From Massilia sp. 9096 (lineage in GTDB: Bacteria > Pseudomonadota > Gammaproteobacteria > Burkholderiales > Burkholderiaceae_D), in NCBI RefSeq assembly GCF_000745265.1, contig NZ_JQNN01000001.1, forward strand, positions 2,852,001 to 2,916,000: a DNA stretch of 64,000 nucleotides. Reading direction: 5' to 3'. The notes under the pieces are model-generated. The model had not been told where the DNA came from. It did no database searches and saw nothing but the letters and a program-made list of their open reading frames with translations. The number at the start of each line of letters is the position of its first letter. Position 1 is the first letter of the stretch. Positions 1-10,183 of the stretch are shown piece after piece. A program made the translations under genes and the position numbers.

Positions 1-1
1 C

Positions 2-727
2 CACATTCCGGCTGCCGTGTCGATGAATACCGAAGAACTGCTGTTCCAGCACGTGCAGTTCAAGACGGGCCAGCGCGTGCACACCATCGGCCAGGCGTTC
101 GACACCCTGTACATCGTCAATTCCGGTTTTCTGAAAACCGTGCTCATCGACGAGTTCGGCAACGAACAGGTGCTGAGCTTCCCCATGAAGGGCGACATGC
201 TCGGCGTCGACGGCATCCACACCCGGCACTATGCCTCGGAAGCAGTCGCCCTGTCCGATTGCGACCTGATCCTGGTGCCGTTCAAGAAGCTGACCGCCCT
301 CGGCCGCGTACACGCCGAGCTCGAGAACCTCATGTACGGGGTGATGAGCCGGGAACTGGTGCGCGAACAAGCGATGATCGGCATGCTGGGCGCGCTGTCG
401 GCCGAAGCCCGCGTGGCGCGCTTCCTGATCTCGCTGGCCGACCGCTTCGCCGCGATGGGCTACTCGAGCAAACTGTTCAACCTGCGCATGACGCGCCACG
501 AGATCGGCAGCTATCTGGGCCTGACGCTCGAAACCGTCAGCCGCACGCTGTCGGCTTTCAACGAGATCGGCCTGATCACGGTCGACCAGCGTACGATCGG
601 CATCAAGGATCCGGAAGCGCTCAAAACTCTGCGCCGCCTGCCGCCCTCGCGCTCGCGCGCGAAGCAGAACGCCAAGCACAAGGCCGATGCCGATTCCGGC
701 GACGGCCAGGTGCTGGCTACGGCCTGA
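2..727 (+). CDS. Crp/Fnr family transcriptional regulator (5' end outside window)
   Basis: Cyclic-nucleotide-binding-fold regulator of the Fnr type. The reading frame is open to the left edge, so the true start lies outside the window; the first in-window start (GTG at 17) is probably internal. The visible protein has an N-terminal beta-roll sensor domain, a long dimerisation helix and a C-terminal winged helix whose recognition helix carries ETVSR (in LGLTLETVSRTLSAF), the Fnr signature for binding TTGAT half-sites. The segment that would hold the Fnr N-terminal iron-sulfur cysteines is mostly missing, so oxygen sensing cannot be judged. The C-terminal tail is long and basic. Family assignment is firm; the specific regulon is unknown. 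Confidence 0.9.
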   Translation, partial: HIPAAVSMNTEELLFQHVQFKTGQRVHTIGQAFDTLYIVNSGFLKTVLIDEFGNEQVLSFPMKGDMLGVDGIHTRHYASEAVALSDCDLILVPFKKLTALGRVHAELENLMYGVMSRELVREQAMIGMLGALSAEARVARFLISLADRFAAMGYSSKLFNLRMTRHEIGSYLGLTLETVSRTLSAFNEIGLITVDQRTIGIKDPEALKTLRRLPPSRSRAKQNAKHKADADSGDGQVLATA

Positions 728-752
728 GCCTTTGCTCCAGCTGCGCAAGCGT

Positions 753-782
753 AAAAAAGCCGGCTTCGCGAGAAACCGGCTT
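753..782 (-). terminator. Rho-independent terminator after the glycine-zipper gene
   Basis: A seven-base-pair stem (AAGCCGG/CCGGCTT) with a 12-base loop is followed on the minus strand by a run of six Ts. It lies about 60 bases past the stop codon of the minus-strand glycine-zipper gene. It also sits just after the convergent Crp/Fnr gene, but there is no T run on that strand. Confidence 0.7.
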
Positions 783-841
783 CGTCGATGCCGCCTCACT
801 TCCACGACGGCGGCATTTGTCTGGCACGGTTTGCCAGATGA

Positions 842-1969
842 TCAATCGCGGGCAAGCACGCCGTCGTTGACCTTCACCTGTTCGCCTACGCGGAAGCCTG
901 GATCGTTATCGTAGCGCATGGTCTGGGTCGAGCCGTCGCTGAAGCGCACCACGACGTCGTAGCGCTGGCCGCCATTGCGGTTGCGTTCGATCTCGCGCCC
1001 GGCGATAGCGCCGCCGAGCGCGCCCGCCACCGTCGCCGCCGTCCGACCATTGCCACTGCCGACCTGGTTGCCCAGCAAGCCGCCGACCACCGCGCCGGCG
1101 CCGGTCGCCAGCGCGCCGCCGTTACCGCTGGACTCGATCGCGTTGACCGCTTCCACGGTCGCGCAATTGGTGCAGTAGCGCGCCACTTGCTGGTCGCCGC
1201 GCCGACGGTCGCTACCGGGACCGTCGTCGCGCGGACGATCCATGCGCGGACCGCCGGCCAACAGCGGACGGCCCAGCAGCGCGGTCGACAGGCGGCCATT
1301 GGCGCGGATCGTCGCCGTCACCGGCGCGTCCGGGGCGATGCGGTCGTCGCGGCGGATCGTGTACAAGCCGCTGTATTGGCCCGGCTGCACTTCCGGCAGG
1401 AAGAACACGCCCTGGGTGCCGGCGATCTTCACGTCGACCTTCGCGCCCGGCGTGCCCATCACCGTGAAGTTGAGCTGGTTGCCCGGGCCCAGATCGTCGC
1501 TGCCGCGTACATCGAAGCGGTCGACGTGCGGCACCGTCGCAACGTTGCCGACGCGGCTGTCGTAGTTCGGCGCGCCGCGCACGATCGACTCGGCCAGCAG
1601 CTTGGTGTCGGTCATGTTATTCAGGCGCAGGTTGGCGGTCACACGGCTGCCAGGATCGAGGCGATCGTGCGGGCCGACCGTGTAGGTGCCCTGGTAGGTG
1701 CCGGGCGAGGTCTCGGTCAGGTTCAGGTTGCGCGTGGCGCCGTCGATGCGCAGCGAGGCATAGCCGCCGGGCGTGCCGTACAGCTCGAAATTCAGTTCGG
1801 TGCCTGGTCCCAGCGCGCGCACTTCATCGACGTTGAAACCGGTGATGTGCGGCTCGAGCCGGGCTGCGCGCGGGTGGTCCTGGGCCTGCACGGTCGCGGG
1901 CACCGTCACCGAGAGAAGGGGCAGTGCGGCAACCATGGCTGCGGCCAGCGTGTGTCGGGATTTAGCCAT
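842..1969 (-). CDS. Exported glycine-zipper 2TM domain protein
   Basis: A 375-residue envelope protein. The first 29 residues form a signal peptide ending AQA. Two related segments follow (roughly 35-120 and 145-225), each with a GPG-type turn and a STTVTA-like beta pattern, so the middle looks like a duplicated beta domain. Residues about 285-325 form a glycine zipper with GAVVGGLLGNQVG and GALGGAIAGREIE, as in SlyB/YmgG-like outer membrane proteins, followed by a short beta domain. A CTNC pair precedes the zipper. The start has GGAGG eight bases upstream. The zipper is certain; cellular role is not known. Confidence 0.85.
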   Translation of the reverse strand: MAKSRHTLAAAMVAALPLLSVTVPATVQAQDHPRAARLEPHITGFNVDEVRALGPGTELNFELYGTPGGYASLRIDGATRNLNLTETSPGTYQGTYTVGPHDRLDPGSRVTANLRLNNMTDTKLLAESIVRGAPNYDSRVGNVATVPHVDRFDVRGSDDLGPGNQLNFTVMGTPGAKVDVKIAGTQGVFFLPEVQPGQYSGLYTIRRDDRIAPDAPVTATIRANGRLSTALLGRPLLAGGPRMDRPRDDGPGSDRRRGDQQVARYCTNCATVEAVNAIESSGNGGALATGAGAVVGGLLGNQVGSGNGRTAATVAGALGGAIAGREIERNRNGGQRYDVVVRFSDGSTQTMRYDNDPGFRVGEQVKVNDGVLARD

Positions 1970-2036
1970 GTCGTCCTCCGAAGCAATGATGTCAATGTAG
2001 CCAGCTTACCCCTGCTGACCTCGATGAATCAGTGCG

Positions 2037-2708
2037 CTAGCGCACGCCGTGCACCGCTTCGCCCGAGCTGACGAAAATCCGCTCGCCCGCCTCGGCGCGC
2101 ACCGTATAGCCGCCGGTAAAAGCGCCGAACGAGGGTAGGATCATGCGCGAGGGCCCGACCACGAAACACGGCAGGCGCAGCGCATCGAAACGCGTCTGCA
2201 GCACGTAGGCCGGGTGCACGTGGCCGGCCAGGATGTAGGCGTCGGCGGCCAGATCCGGGTGGTGGCAGAAGGCGAACGGCCCCACGGTCCAGGGCTCGTC
2301 GACCAGGTCGATGCCGAGCGCCGCCGCCGGGTCGCCCGCATGCTTGTCGTGGTTGCCGCGCACGAGTGTGAGCGTGAGCTCGCAGCGGCGCCGGCGCCAG
2401 GCCAGCATCGCCGCTTGCGTGCTGCTCGCGTGCGCCGCGCGCGCGTGCAGGAAGTCGCCGAGGAACAGCACGTGGTCCGCACCCGTGACGTCGATCAGGT
2501 CGTCGAGCGCATCCAGGTTTTCGGTGGTGGTCCCGCGCGGCACCGGGATGCCGGACGCACGGAACGCCGCCGCCTTGCCGAAGTGGATGTCGGCGATGAC
2601 CAGCATGCGCTCGCGCGGCCACAGCACCGCCTTCTTCGCCAGCAGCACCAGCGTCTCGCCGGCCACCTCGATCTCGACACTCCCCACGATACCGAACACG
2701 GAACTCAT
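2037..2708 (-). CDS. pdeM: Ligase-associated DNA damage response endonuclease PdeM
   Basis: A 223-residue calcineurin-fold metallophosphoesterase, the last gene of the ligase-associated repair set. The metal-binding motifs appear in order: [22 protein letters not shown] and GHVHPAY. The start ATG overlaps the helicase stop codon (ATGA), so translation is coupled. In the family this protein travels with the helicase, ligase and exonuclease, which is exactly the context here. It is inferred to process DNA ends; the substrate cannot be read from the sequence. Confidence 0.92.
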   Translation of the reverse strand: MSSVFGIVGSVEIEVAGETLVLLAKKAVLWPRERMLVIADIHFGKAAAFRASGIPVPRGTTTENLDALDDLIDVTGADHVLFLGDFLHARAAHASSTQAAMLAWRRRRCELTLTLVRGNHDKHAGDPAAALGIDLVDEPWTVGPFAFCHHPDLAADAYILAGHVHPAYVLQTRFDALRLPCFVVGPSRMILPSFGAFTGGYTVRAEAGERIFVSSGEAVHGVR

Positions 2709-5197
2709 ACCTCGGCCGCCTTCTCCAGCTCGCGCAGCATGCGTGCCACGCGGTCGTTGAGCTTCTCGGTGCTGACCTTTTCGCGAAAGCGCGCCACCAT
2801 CAGCGGAAACGCGAACGGCGTGGCGCGCGCGATGTCGCGGTAGGCGATGCGCCGGCCGTGCAGTTCGCGCAGCGTGTCGCGCAATCGCGTGATCTCCAGC
2901 TCCTGCTCGAGCACTTCGCGCTCGGCTTGCGTGAGCAGCAGGTTGTCGCGGTCGTGCTTGCGAAAGACCTCGAAAAACAGCGACGACGACGCCTGCACCT
3001 GGCGCATCGATTTCTTCTGGCCCGGATAGCCCTGGAAGATCAGGCCGGCGATGCGCGCCACTTCCCGGAAGCGCTGCTGCGACAGCTGGGTCGCGTTCAG
3101 GCTGTCGAGCACGTCCTCGAGCAGCTGCGTGGTGTCGAACAGGCCGACGCCCTCGCCCGTCTCGGCGTCGAACGCCGCGGCCCAGTCGACCGGCTCCGGC
3201 GCCAGCAGCTCGAACCCGTAGTCGTTGACCGCGACCGAGAACGTCGATGGCATCACCTGCCCGACGCGGTACGCCAGCAGCGAAGCCAGGCCGGTGTGCA
3301 CCGAGCGCCCGGCGAACGGATACATGAACAGGTGGTAGCCTTCGCGGCTCTTCATGCTCTCGACCAGCAGCACGTCGCTGCTGGGCAGCGCCGACCAGCG
3401 TTCCTGGATCTCGAACAGGGGCTTCAGGGCGCGCATCTCCGGGCCTTCGAAGCGGCCTTCGCTGGCCAGTTTCAGCTCTTCGCGCGCGGCGTGCGCCAGC
3501 TCGGCCGACAGCGGCACCTTGGCCCCGCTCCAGCGGCTCACCGCGCCCTTGCTCGACTCGGAGCGCTTCACGAACGCCGTCATCTCGTGCACGCGCACGA
3601 GCTCCAGGATCCGGCCCGAGAACAGGAAGCGGTCGCCCGGCTTCATGCGCCCGATGAAGGATTCCTCGACGGTGCCGATGCGCCCGCCGCTGACGTACTG
3701 CACCTTCATCTGCGCATCCGAGACGATGGTGCCGATGCTCATGCGGTGGCGCCGGCCGATGGTCGCGTCGGGCACGCGGTACACGCCCTCCTCGTCCGGC
3801 AGCACGCGCCGGTACTCGGGATAGATCGTCAGGCTCTGGCCGCCGCGCGCGACGAAGTCGAGCGCCCACTGCCACTCCTCTTCGCTCAGCTCGCGGTAGG
3901 ACCAGGCGGTTTTGACCTCTGCGTACAGCTCGTCGGAGCGAAAGCCCCCGCCCAAGGCCATCGTCACCAGGTGCTGCACCAGCACGTCGAACGGTTTGTT
4001 GGGCGCCTGGCGCGCTTCGATGCGGTGCGTGGCCACCGCGCGCTTGACCGCGGCCGCTTCCAGCAATTCCAGGCTGTGGGTCGGCACCAGCGTCACGCGC
4101 GACACGCGCCCGGGCGCGTGGCCGCTGCGTCCGGCGCGCTGCAGGATACGCGCGATGCCTTTGGCGCTGCCGATCTGCAGCACGCGCTCGACCGGCAGGA
4201 AGTCCACGCCCAGGTCGAGCGAGGCAGTACACACCACGGCTTTCAAGTCGCCGCGCTTCAGGCCATTCTCGACCCATTCGCGCACCTCGCGGTCGAGCGA
4301 GCCGTGGTGCAGCGCGACCAGCCCGGCCCAGTCGGGCCGTGCTTCGATCAGGTTCTGGTACCACAGCTCGGCCTGCGGACGCGTGTTGCAGAACACCAGC
4401 GTCGACCCATGCCCGTCGATCTCGTCGACCACCGGCTGCAGCATGCGCAGGCCCAAATGCCCGGCCCAGGGAAAGCGCGACGGGTTGTCCGGCACCAGCG
4501 TGTCGATGATGATCTGCTTCTTCAAACCGCCCTCGACCAGCACGCCTTGCGCTTCGCCCTCGACACCCAGCAGCACCTTGCGTGCCTCGTCGAGGTTGCC
4601 CATCGTCGCCGACACGCCCCACACCACCAGCTCCGGATTCCAGCGCCGCAGCCGGGCCAGCGCCAGCTGCACCTGCACGCCGCGCTTGCTGCCCATCAGC
4701 TCGTGCCACTCGTCGATGATGACCATGTCGAGGTGCTTGAACTGCTCGCGCGCGCCCGCGTGCGAGAGCAGCAGCGACAGGCTTTCCGGCGTCGTGATCA
4801 AGGCGCCAGGCAGGCTTTTCGATTGGCGCGCGCGCTCGGCCGAGCCGGTGTCGCCGGTGCGCGCGCCGACGCTCCATTGCTTGAACAGGTCGGGACTGGC
4901 GGCCGCCAGTTCGGAAGCGGACACGTCGAGCGAACGCTGGGTGTCGGCGGCCAATGCACGCATCGGCGTGATCCACAGCACGCGCAGGCCGGCGCGGTTG
5001 CGACGGCCCTTGTTCGCCCCGCGCAGCAGCGCCGCGAACCACACCGCGTAGGTTTTACCGGCGCCGGTGTTCGCATGCAGCAGCCCGGACTCGCCTTTGA
5101 GCGCCGCATGCCAGACCGCGCGCTGGAACGGGAACACTTTCCAGCCGCGTCCCGCGAACCAGGCGTCGACCGCGCCTTCCGCCTGCGACTTGCTCAT
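2705..5197 (-). CDS. Ligase-associated DNA damage response DEXH-box helicase (Lhr-like)
   Basis: An 830-residue superfamily 2 helicase. Walker A is NTGAGKT (residues 43-49), the DEXH box is DEWH (162-165), and motif VI lies in the QRAGRSGH stretch. The C-terminal half is the winged-helix and Lhr-core region typical of Lhr proteins. It overlaps the ligase upstream and pdeM downstream by four bases each (ATGA), so all are co-translated. The family is the helicase partner of bacterial LigC-type repair clusters. An 882-codon open frame on the opposite strand is a by-product of GC-rich codon use. Confidence 0.95.
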   Translation of the reverse strand: MSKSQAEGAVDAWFAGRGWKVFPFQRAVWHAALKGESGLLHANTGAGKTYAVWFAALLRGANKGRRNRAGLRVLWITPMRALAADTQRSLDVSASELAAASPDLFKQWSVGARTGDTGSAERARQSKSLPGALITTPESLSLLLSHAGAREQFKHLDMVIIDEWHELMGSKRGVQVQLALARLRRWNPELVVWGVSATMGNLDEARKVLLGVEGEAQGVLVEGGLKKQIIIDTLVPDNPSRFPWAGHLGLRMLQPVVDEIDGHGSTLVFCNTRPQAELWYQNLIEARPDWAGLVALHHGSLDREVREWVENGLKRGDLKAVVCTASLDLGVDFLPVERVLQIGSAKGIARILQRAGRSGHAPGRVSRVTLVPTHSLELLEAAAVKRAVATHRIEARQAPNKPFDVLVQHLVTMALGGGFRSDELYAEVKTAWSYRELSEEEWQWALDFVARGGQSLTIYPEYRRVLPDEEGVYRVPDATIGRRHRMSIGTIVSDAQMKVQYVSGGRIGTVEESFIGRMKPGDRFLFSGRILELVRVHEMTAFVKRSESSKGAVSRWSGAKVPLSAELAHAAREELKLASEGRFEGPEMRALKPLFEIQERWSALPSSDVLLVESMKSREGYHLFMYPFAGRSVHTGLASLLAYRVGQVMPSTFSVAVNDYGFELLAPEPVDWAAAFDAETGEGVGLFDTTQLLEDVLDSLNATQLSQQRFREVARIAGLIFQGYPGQKKSMRQVQASSSLFFEVFRKHDRDNLLLTQAEREVLEQELEITRLRDTLRELHGRRIAYRDIARATPFAFPLMVARFREKVSTEKLNDRVARMLRELEKAAEV

Positions 5198-6873
5198 TTG
5201 GCGGCCACCGCGTCTTCCTGGCCGGTTTCATCCACCGCCTCCACTGGACCGCTCGCATCGAGCAAACCCTTGAGCGTATCGAGCGTATCGGCCTGCTCGA
5301 CCGTCTTGTCGTCGCGCCGGCGCAGGATGCGCGGGAAGCGCACGGCGATGCCGGCCTTGTGGCGCGGCGACAGCGCGATGCCCTCGAAGCCGATCTCGAA
5401 CACCATCGTCGGCTTGACCGACCTGACCGGCCCGAATTTTTCCACCGTGGTCTTGCGGATCGTGGCGTCGACCTGGCGGATCTCGGCATCGGTCAAGCCG
5501 GAATAGGCCTTGGCGAACGGCACCAGCTTGCGCGCCTCGCCCTCGCCATCCCACACCGCGAAGGTATAGTCGGTGTACAGCGACGCGCGCCGGCCGCTGC
5601 CCGGCTGGGCATAGATCAGCACCGCGTCGACCGCGTACGGATCGATCTTCCACTTCCACCAGGTGCCGACGTCCTTGGTCCGTCCGACCCCGTACTGCGC
5701 CTCGCGCGCCTTGAGCATCAAGCCTTCGACGCCGCGCGCGCGCGATTCGCTGCGCAGCTTCGCAAGATCGTCCCAGTTGTCGGCCGTGACCAGCGGCGAA
5801 ATGCGCAGCTGCGGCCTGGCGATGCCCGTCACCAGCGTCTCGAGCTGGGCGCGCCGCTCGTGCTGGGGCAGCGAGCGGATGTCGACGCCGTCCAGTTCCA
5901 GCAGGTCGTAAGCCAGCAGCACGGCCGGCAGCTCGCCCAGGATCTTGTTGGACAAGGTCTTGCGGCCGATGCGCTTTTGCAGGTCGGCGAAGGGTGCGGG
6001 AGCATCGGCCTCCAGCCAGATCAGCACCTCCCCATCCACCACGGTCCCTTCCGGCAGGTCGAGCGCGGCCAGCTCCGGAAAGCGTTCGGTGATCAGGTCT
6101 TCGCCGCGCGACCACAGGTAGTTCTGGCCGCCGCGCCGCACCAGCTGGGCGCGGATGCCGTCGTACTTCCATTCCACCTGCCACGCGCCCAGGCTGCCGA
6201 GCGCGGAGGGCTCGCCCTGCAGCTGGTGCGCCAGGAAGAAGGGATACGGCTGGCCGCCGCGCAGCTTGTGCTCGTCGTCCGACTGGGCCGCGATCAGTCC
6301 CAGGTACCCGGCCGCGGTCGGGCGCACCCGGCCATCGGTCCAGCCCATCAGGCGCTGCGCGATCAGCTTGGCGTCGACCGCGGCAATCGCCGCCAGCGCG
6401 CGCGTCACCAGCAGCTTGGACACGCCGACCCGGAAACCGCCGCCGATGAGTTTCACGAACAGGAAGCGCTCGCGCCAGGTCAATTCGTCCCAGTACGAAA
6501 ACAGGGCTTCGCGGATGCGCTCGGGATCGGCGCCACGCAAGGGGCCGATGCGCTCTTCCATCCACACCGCCAGGCCGATGTCGCTTTCGCGCGTGGGCGG
6601 CGGCAGGATGTGGGCGATGGTCTCGGCCATGTCGCCGACCGCCGCGTGGCTTTCCTCGAACAGCCACTCGTCCAGGCCGGCGTACTCGATCGCATACTGG
6701 CGCAGCAGCTTGGTCGGCACCGCCTGGCGCGGCTTGCCGCCGGCCAGGAAGTAGACCGCCCAGGCGGCGTTTTCCGGCGCCGCGTGCTCGAAGTAGTTCT
6801 GCAGCGCCTCGAGCTTGCGGTTGGTGGCGGTGGTCTCGTCGAGTTCGGCGTAGAGGCGCGCGAATTCACGCAT
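5194..6873 (-). CDS. ATP-dependent DNA ligase of the ligase-associated repair cluster
   Basis: Nick-sealing ligase, 559 residues from the chosen start. The nucleotidyl-lysine motif is EWKYDGIR, with the catalytic lysine at residue 236. An N-terminal DNA-binding domain precedes it; the OB domain follows, with the late motif WWKWK. Reading could begin 15 codons earlier, but the start [14 protein letters not shown] matches the family and gives an 8-base overlap with the exonuclease stop. It is an ATP-dependent enzyme additional to the essential NAD-dependent LigA expected elsewhere in the genome. Role in repair is from the family and the operon. Confidence 0.93.
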   Translation of the reverse strand: MREFARLYAELDETTATNRKLEALQNYFEHAAPENAAWAVYFLAGGKPRQAVPTKLLRQYAIEYAGLDEWLFEESHAAVGDMAETIAHILPPPTRESDIGLAVWMEERIGPLRGADPERIREALFSYWDELTWRERFLFVKLIGGGFRVGVSKLLVTRALAAIAAVDAKLIAQRLMGWTDGRVRPTAAGYLGLIAAQSDDEHKLRGGQPYPFFLAHQLQGEPSALGSLGAWQVEWKYDGIRAQLVRRGGQNYLWSRGEDLITERFPELAALDLPEGTVVDGEVLIWLEADAPAPFADLQKRIGRKTLSNKILGELPAVLLAYDLLELDGVDIRSLPQHERRAQLETLVTGIARPQLRISPLVTADNWDDLAKLRSESRARGVEGLMLKAREAQYGVGRTKDVGTWWKWKIDPYAVDAVLIYAQPGSGRRASLYTDYTFAVWDGEGEARKLVPFAKAYSGLTDAEIRQVDATIRKTTVEKFGPVRSVKPTMVFEIGFEGIALSPRHKAGIAVRFPRILRRRDDKTVEQADTLDTLKGLLDASGPVEAVDETGQEDAVAAK

Positions 6874-7978
6874 CGTTCGCCTCCTTGCCGTCGACGCCTT
6901 CGCCGTTTTCGCTGGCATCCGACTTGGAAGGCGGCCTGCTGTCGTGTGGACCGCCCTCCCCTTGTTCCGGCGCGGCCGAACCTTCGGCGTTGTCGTCTTC
7001 CTCGCCGTACTCGGTTTCGAACGCCTTCGCGTCCAGCCCGATCTGGCGCAGCCAGCGCACCATCACCGGGATCGAGCCGTGCGTGACCACGACCTGGGTG
7101 GCCTCGGTGGCGCGGATGGCGCTGAGCAAGCCGGGCCAGTCGGCATGGTCGGACAGCACGAAGCCGCGGTCGACGCCACGCCGGCGGCGCGCGCCCCGCA
7201 GCAGCATCCAGCCGCTGGCGAAGGCGTCGGAATAGTCGCCGAAGCGGCGCGTCCAGGTCGAGCCGGCCGCCGACGGCGGGGCCAGCACGAGCGCGCGCTT
7301 CATCTCGTCCTTGCCGGTCTCGCTGACCAGCTGGGTGTGCGGCAGCTCGACGCCGCCTTCGCGGTAGACGCGATTCAAAGGCTCGACCGCGCCATGGCAG
7401 ACGATCGGCCCGATGCTGGCGTCCAGGCCGGACAGCACGCGCTGGGCCTTGCCGAAGGCATAGGCGTACAGCACGCTGGTGCGGCCCTCGTCGGCGTTGC
7501 GGCGCCACCAGCGGTTGATGTCGGCGTAGACCTCTTCCTGCGGATCCCAGCGGTAGATCGGCAACCCGAAAGTCGATTCGGTGATGAAGCTGTGGCAGCG
7601 CACCGGCTCGAACGGCGCGCAGGTGACGTCCGGCTCGACCTTGTAGTCGCCCGAGGCGACCCAGATTTCGCCGCCGTACTCCATGCGCACTTGGGCGGAA
7701 CCGAGTACGTGCCCGGCCGGATGCAGCGAGATCGTCACGCCGTTGTGATTGACACGTTCGCCGTAGGCCAGGCCGTCGATGTTGATGTCGGCGCCGAGGC
7801 GCGACTTGAGGATGCCCAGGCTCGGGTTCGACGCGAGGTAGTGCCGGTGGCCCCAGCGGGCATGGTCGCCGTGCGCATGCGTGATGACGGCCCGGTCCAC
7901 CGGCCGCCAGGGGTCGATGTAGAAATCACCGGGGACGCAATACAGCCCCTCCTTGCGTACTACAACCATGTCGCTCAT
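6866..7978 (-). CDS. Ligase-associated DNA exonuclease, metallo-beta-lactamase/beta-CASP fold
   Basis: A 370-residue nuclease, first gene of the four-gene repair operon. The metal site starts with THAHGDHARWG (HxHxDH) and a later SDHADW motif belongs to the beta-CASP part. The start is set by AAGGAG seven to eight bases upstream; a start ten codons earlier lacks a ribosome site. The C-terminal 60 residues are acidic, low complexity and probably disordered. It is related to SNM1/Pso2-type nucleases, whose members trim damaged or crosslinked DNA ends. Confidence 0.92.
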   Translation of the reverse strand: MSDMVVVRKEGLYCVPGDFYIDPWRPVDRAVITHAHGDHARWGHRHYLASNPSLGILKSRLGADINIDGLAYGERVNHNGVTISLHPAGHVLGSAQVRMEYGGEIWVASGDYKVEPDVTCAPFEPVRCHSFITESTFGLPIYRWDPQEEVYADINRWWRRNADEGRTSVLYAYAFGKAQRVLSGLDASIGPIVCHGAVEPLNRVYREGGVELPHTQLVSETGKDEMKRALVLAPPSAAGSTWTRRFGDYSDAFASGWMLLRGARRRRGVDRGFVLSDHADWPGLLSAIRATEATQVVVTHGSIPVMVRWLRQIGLDAKAFETEYGEEDDNAEGSAAPEQGEGGPHDSRPPSKSDASENGEGVDGKEANDA

Positions 7979-8000
7979 GGGTCTCCTTTCTGATGGGGAC

Positions 8001-8109
8001 CCTCGCAAACCTGCTGCGCGTTGCAGATTCCGTCTGCGATGCTCGCCGTACCGTAAGTACGGCTGTGCTTCTCAACCAAATCTGCGGCCGCTCGCTACGG
8101 TTTGCGAGG
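8001..8109. repeat. Long hairpin repeat between recQ and the ligase operon
   Basis: Outer arms CCTCGCAAAC and GTTTGCGAGG are a perfect ten-base inverted repeat, and the centre holds a second perfect hairpin, GCCGTAC/GTACGGC, at about 8045-8063. Parts of the intervening arms also pair (around TGCAGATT and AATCTGC). The whole block could fold into one long imperfect stem. Its build is like the REP/long-stem intergenic repeats common in beta- and gammaproteobacteria. It sits between two genes of the same direction, where it could limit read-through from recQ. No second copy was noticed in the window. Confidence 0.65.
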
Positions 8110-8120
8110 CCCCTGTGACT

Positions 8121-9842
8121 TCAAACCTTCTCGACAAAATTAACCATGAACGACCGGTGTTCGCCATCCGGGAACTCGATCGACACCTGATCGCCGGCCA
8201 CCGACAGCACCACGCCTTCGCCGTACTTCGGCACCTTCACGTGGGCCCCGGCGTCGAAGGCCGGGCCGGCGGGGACTTCGGGTTCGCTCTCGTGGCTGAA
8301 CTCGTCGTCGCGGATCTCGATGTCGGCCAGTTCGGCCGCCGGCGGGTTCAGGCAGTTGTCGCAGCGGCAGCATTTTTCGAAGCCTTCGACTTCGTCGCCG
8401 AAGTAGTCGAACAGCAGCTTCCAGCGGCAGGCGCCGCTGACGGCGTAGTGCACCATCTGCTCGAGGGAATCCTTGTCATGCTCCTGCTTCCTGCGATAGA
8501 CCTCGGCCATCGCCTCGAACAGCTTGGGTTCCGGTTCGGTGGCGGTGACCGCGTAGGCCAGCTTGCGGCTCTGGCGCAGCAGTTTGGCATCCTTGAGCAG
8601 CTTCAGGCAGACCTTGAGATTGCCGCCGCCGTGCGCCCCGGCCAGCTCGCCCGCGACGTCGTCCACGCGCTCGGGCGTGGCGGGTTCGTTTTCCGCCAGG
8701 GTGCGCACGGCCTCGTACACGGCGCGGATCTCGTCGGCGCTCGGGTAATGCTTCACCAGGAAGAACTGCTGGATGCGCTTGTCGTCCTGCAGGAACAGCA
8801 GCGTGCACTCGGCGTCCAGGCCGTCGCGGCCGGCGCGGCCCGATTCCTGGTAGTAGGCTTCCAGGTTGGCCGGGATCTGCAGGTGCACCACGAAACGCGT
8901 GTCGGGCTTGTCGATGCCCATGCCGAAGGCGTTGGTCGCGACCATCACCCGGCGTTCGTCGTTCATGAACAGGTCCTGGTTGGCCTTGCGCTCGGCGGCC
9001 GGCAGCTTGCCGTGGTAGATCGTGACCGATTCGCCGGCTTCCTCGAGCAGGTGCAGCATCTCTTCGGCGAGCTTGACGGTGGCGGCGTAGACGATGCCCT
9101 TGCCCGGCGTCTCGCGCACCAGGCGCAGCGCTTCCTGCATCTTTTCGTCGGGATTGGTCACCTGCACGACGCGATACTGCAGGTTGGGCCGGTAGATGCC
9201 GGTGTTGACCACGTTCAGGCGCGGACGGCTCAGTTGGCGGCCGATGTCCTCGACCACCTCGTCGGTCGCGGTGGCGGTCAGCGCCAGCACGGTCGGGCGG
9301 CCCAGCGCGGCCAGCGCGGACGACATCTCGAGGTAGGCCGGGCGGAAATCGTGGCCCCACTGCGAGATGCAGTGCGCTTCGTCGACCACGAACAGCGCCA
9401 CCTTCACGTCCTTCAATATGTCGATGAACTCCGGCGTGCTCAGGCGCTCCGGCGTGCAGAACACGATCTCGCAGCGGTTTTCCTGGATCGCCGCCAGCGC
9501 CGCGTGCTCCTCGGCCGCGGCCAGGCTGCTGTTGACCTGCACCGCGCGAATGCCGAGCTCCTCGAGTTTTTCGAGCTGGTCCTTCATCAGCGAGATCAAG
9601 GGCGAGACGACGATGGTCATGCCCTCCAGGATACGGGCGGGAATCTGGTAGCACAGCGATTTACCGCTGCCGGTCGGCATGATCGCCAGCGTGTCCTTGC
9701 CGTCAAGGACGCTGTCGATTACACGTTGCTGACCGTCGCGCAGGCGTTCGATGCCGAACACGTTGTTGAGCAGGCGGCGAATGGTGTTGCGGCGTACCGC
9801 AAGTGCACCCTTGTGCAGGAGTTTGGGATCGTGGGTCGTCAT
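8121..9842 (-). CDS. recQ: ATP-dependent DNA helicase RecQ, HRDC-less form
   Basis: A 573-residue RecQ family helicase unwinding branched and gapped DNA. Walker A is MPTGSGKS, the DEAH box is VVDEAHCISQWGHDFRP, and the aromatic loop follows. The zinc-binding region has C-x16-CxxCxxC spacing (ending CCRCDNC). The usual HRDC domain is absent; instead the last 45 residues (GAHVKVPKYGEGVVLSVAG and on) look like the small Tudor/KOW-like barrel found at the C-terminus of UvrD/PcrA helicases. The start chosen is the ATG beginning MTTHDPK; upstream sequence in frame is not protein-like. It lies 142 bases upstream of the ligase operon on the same strand. Confidence 0.93.
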   Translation of the reverse strand: MTTHDPKLLHKGALAVRRNTIRRLLNNVFGIERLRDGQQRVIDSVLDGKDTLAIMPTGSGKSLCYQIPARILEGMTIVVSPLISLMKDQLEKLEELGIRAVQVNSSLAAAEEHAALAAIQENRCEIVFCTPERLSTPEFIDILKDVKVALFVVDEAHCISQWGHDFRPAYLEMSSALAALGRPTVLALTATATDEVVEDIGRQLSRPRLNVVNTGIYRPNLQYRVVQVTNPDEKMQEALRLVRETPGKGIVYAATVKLAEEMLHLLEEAGESVTIYHGKLPAAERKANQDLFMNDERRVMVATNAFGMGIDKPDTRFVVHLQIPANLEAYYQESGRAGRDGLDAECTLLFLQDDKRIQQFFLVKHYPSADEIRAVYEAVRTLAENEPATPERVDDVAGELAGAHGGGNLKVCLKLLKDAKLLRQSRKLAYAVTATEPEPKLFEAMAEVYRRKQEHDKDSLEQMVHYAVSGACRWKLLFDYFGDEVEGFEKCCRCDNCLNPPAAELADIEIRDDEFSHESEPEVPAGPAFDAGAHVKVPKYGEGVVLSVAGDQVSIEFPDGEHRSFMVNFVEKV

Positions 9843-9850
9843 GATGGTTC

Positions 9851-9944
9851 CACTGTATGCCTGGGCTCGAGCACACGCTATAGGACGCAACCTACAGCTA
9901 CCGTAGGAGGCCGATTGCAGGCGGCCACGACCGGGCATACAGTG
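9851..9944. repeat. Nested inverted repeat upstream of recQ
   Basis: Arms CACTGTATGCC (9851-9861) and GGCATACAGTG (9934-9944) are a perfect 11-base inverted repeat. A smaller dyad, CCTAC/GTAGG (9891-9907), has almost the same centre. The block begins eight bases upstream of the recQ start codon, so it would form the 5' leader or cover the promoter. It may be a structured leader or an old mobile repeat. Confidence 0.45.
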
Positions 9945-10063
9945 CGGCAAGGTGGCGTCCTACAAGTCGACGGAGATCCCGCCGATAGTTTCCCTGCAGC
10001 ACCTGTCCTATGATGACATCATCCCAATCGGGATTGTCGAATCGTCGAACCGGAGACCCCATC

Positions 10064-10183
10064 ATGATCCGCATCTTCCCCACCGCCATGACCGCCGCCT
10101 ACCTCGTCGTCACCAGTCTGGCCACCTGGCTGCTGTGCGAAACCGACGCGCTCAGCGCCGCCGCTCCGGTGTTCTTCCACTGA
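10064..10183 (+). CDS. Small putative membrane peptide (39 aa)
   Basis: A short open frame starting MIRIFPTAMTAAYLVV, with GGAG about eight bases before the ATG and one hydrophobic segment (residues about 8-25) able to span the membrane. It is preceded by two dyads, ATGATG-A-CATCAT (10010-10022) and CAATC-GG-GATTG (10025-10036), that could be operator sites. It resembles no family I recognise. Length alone gives weak support; the ribosome site and hydrophobic core are the reasons to list it. Confidence 0.4.
   Translation: MIRIFPTAMTAAYLVVTSLATWLLCETDALSAAAPVFFH

Noticed and set aside
2858..5506. 882-codon open frame on the plus strand
   Set aside because: It lies antisense to the helicase and ligase, whose motifs are clear. 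Long antisense frames are common with this GC-rich codon use, and the product is a His/Arg/Ala-rich mix.
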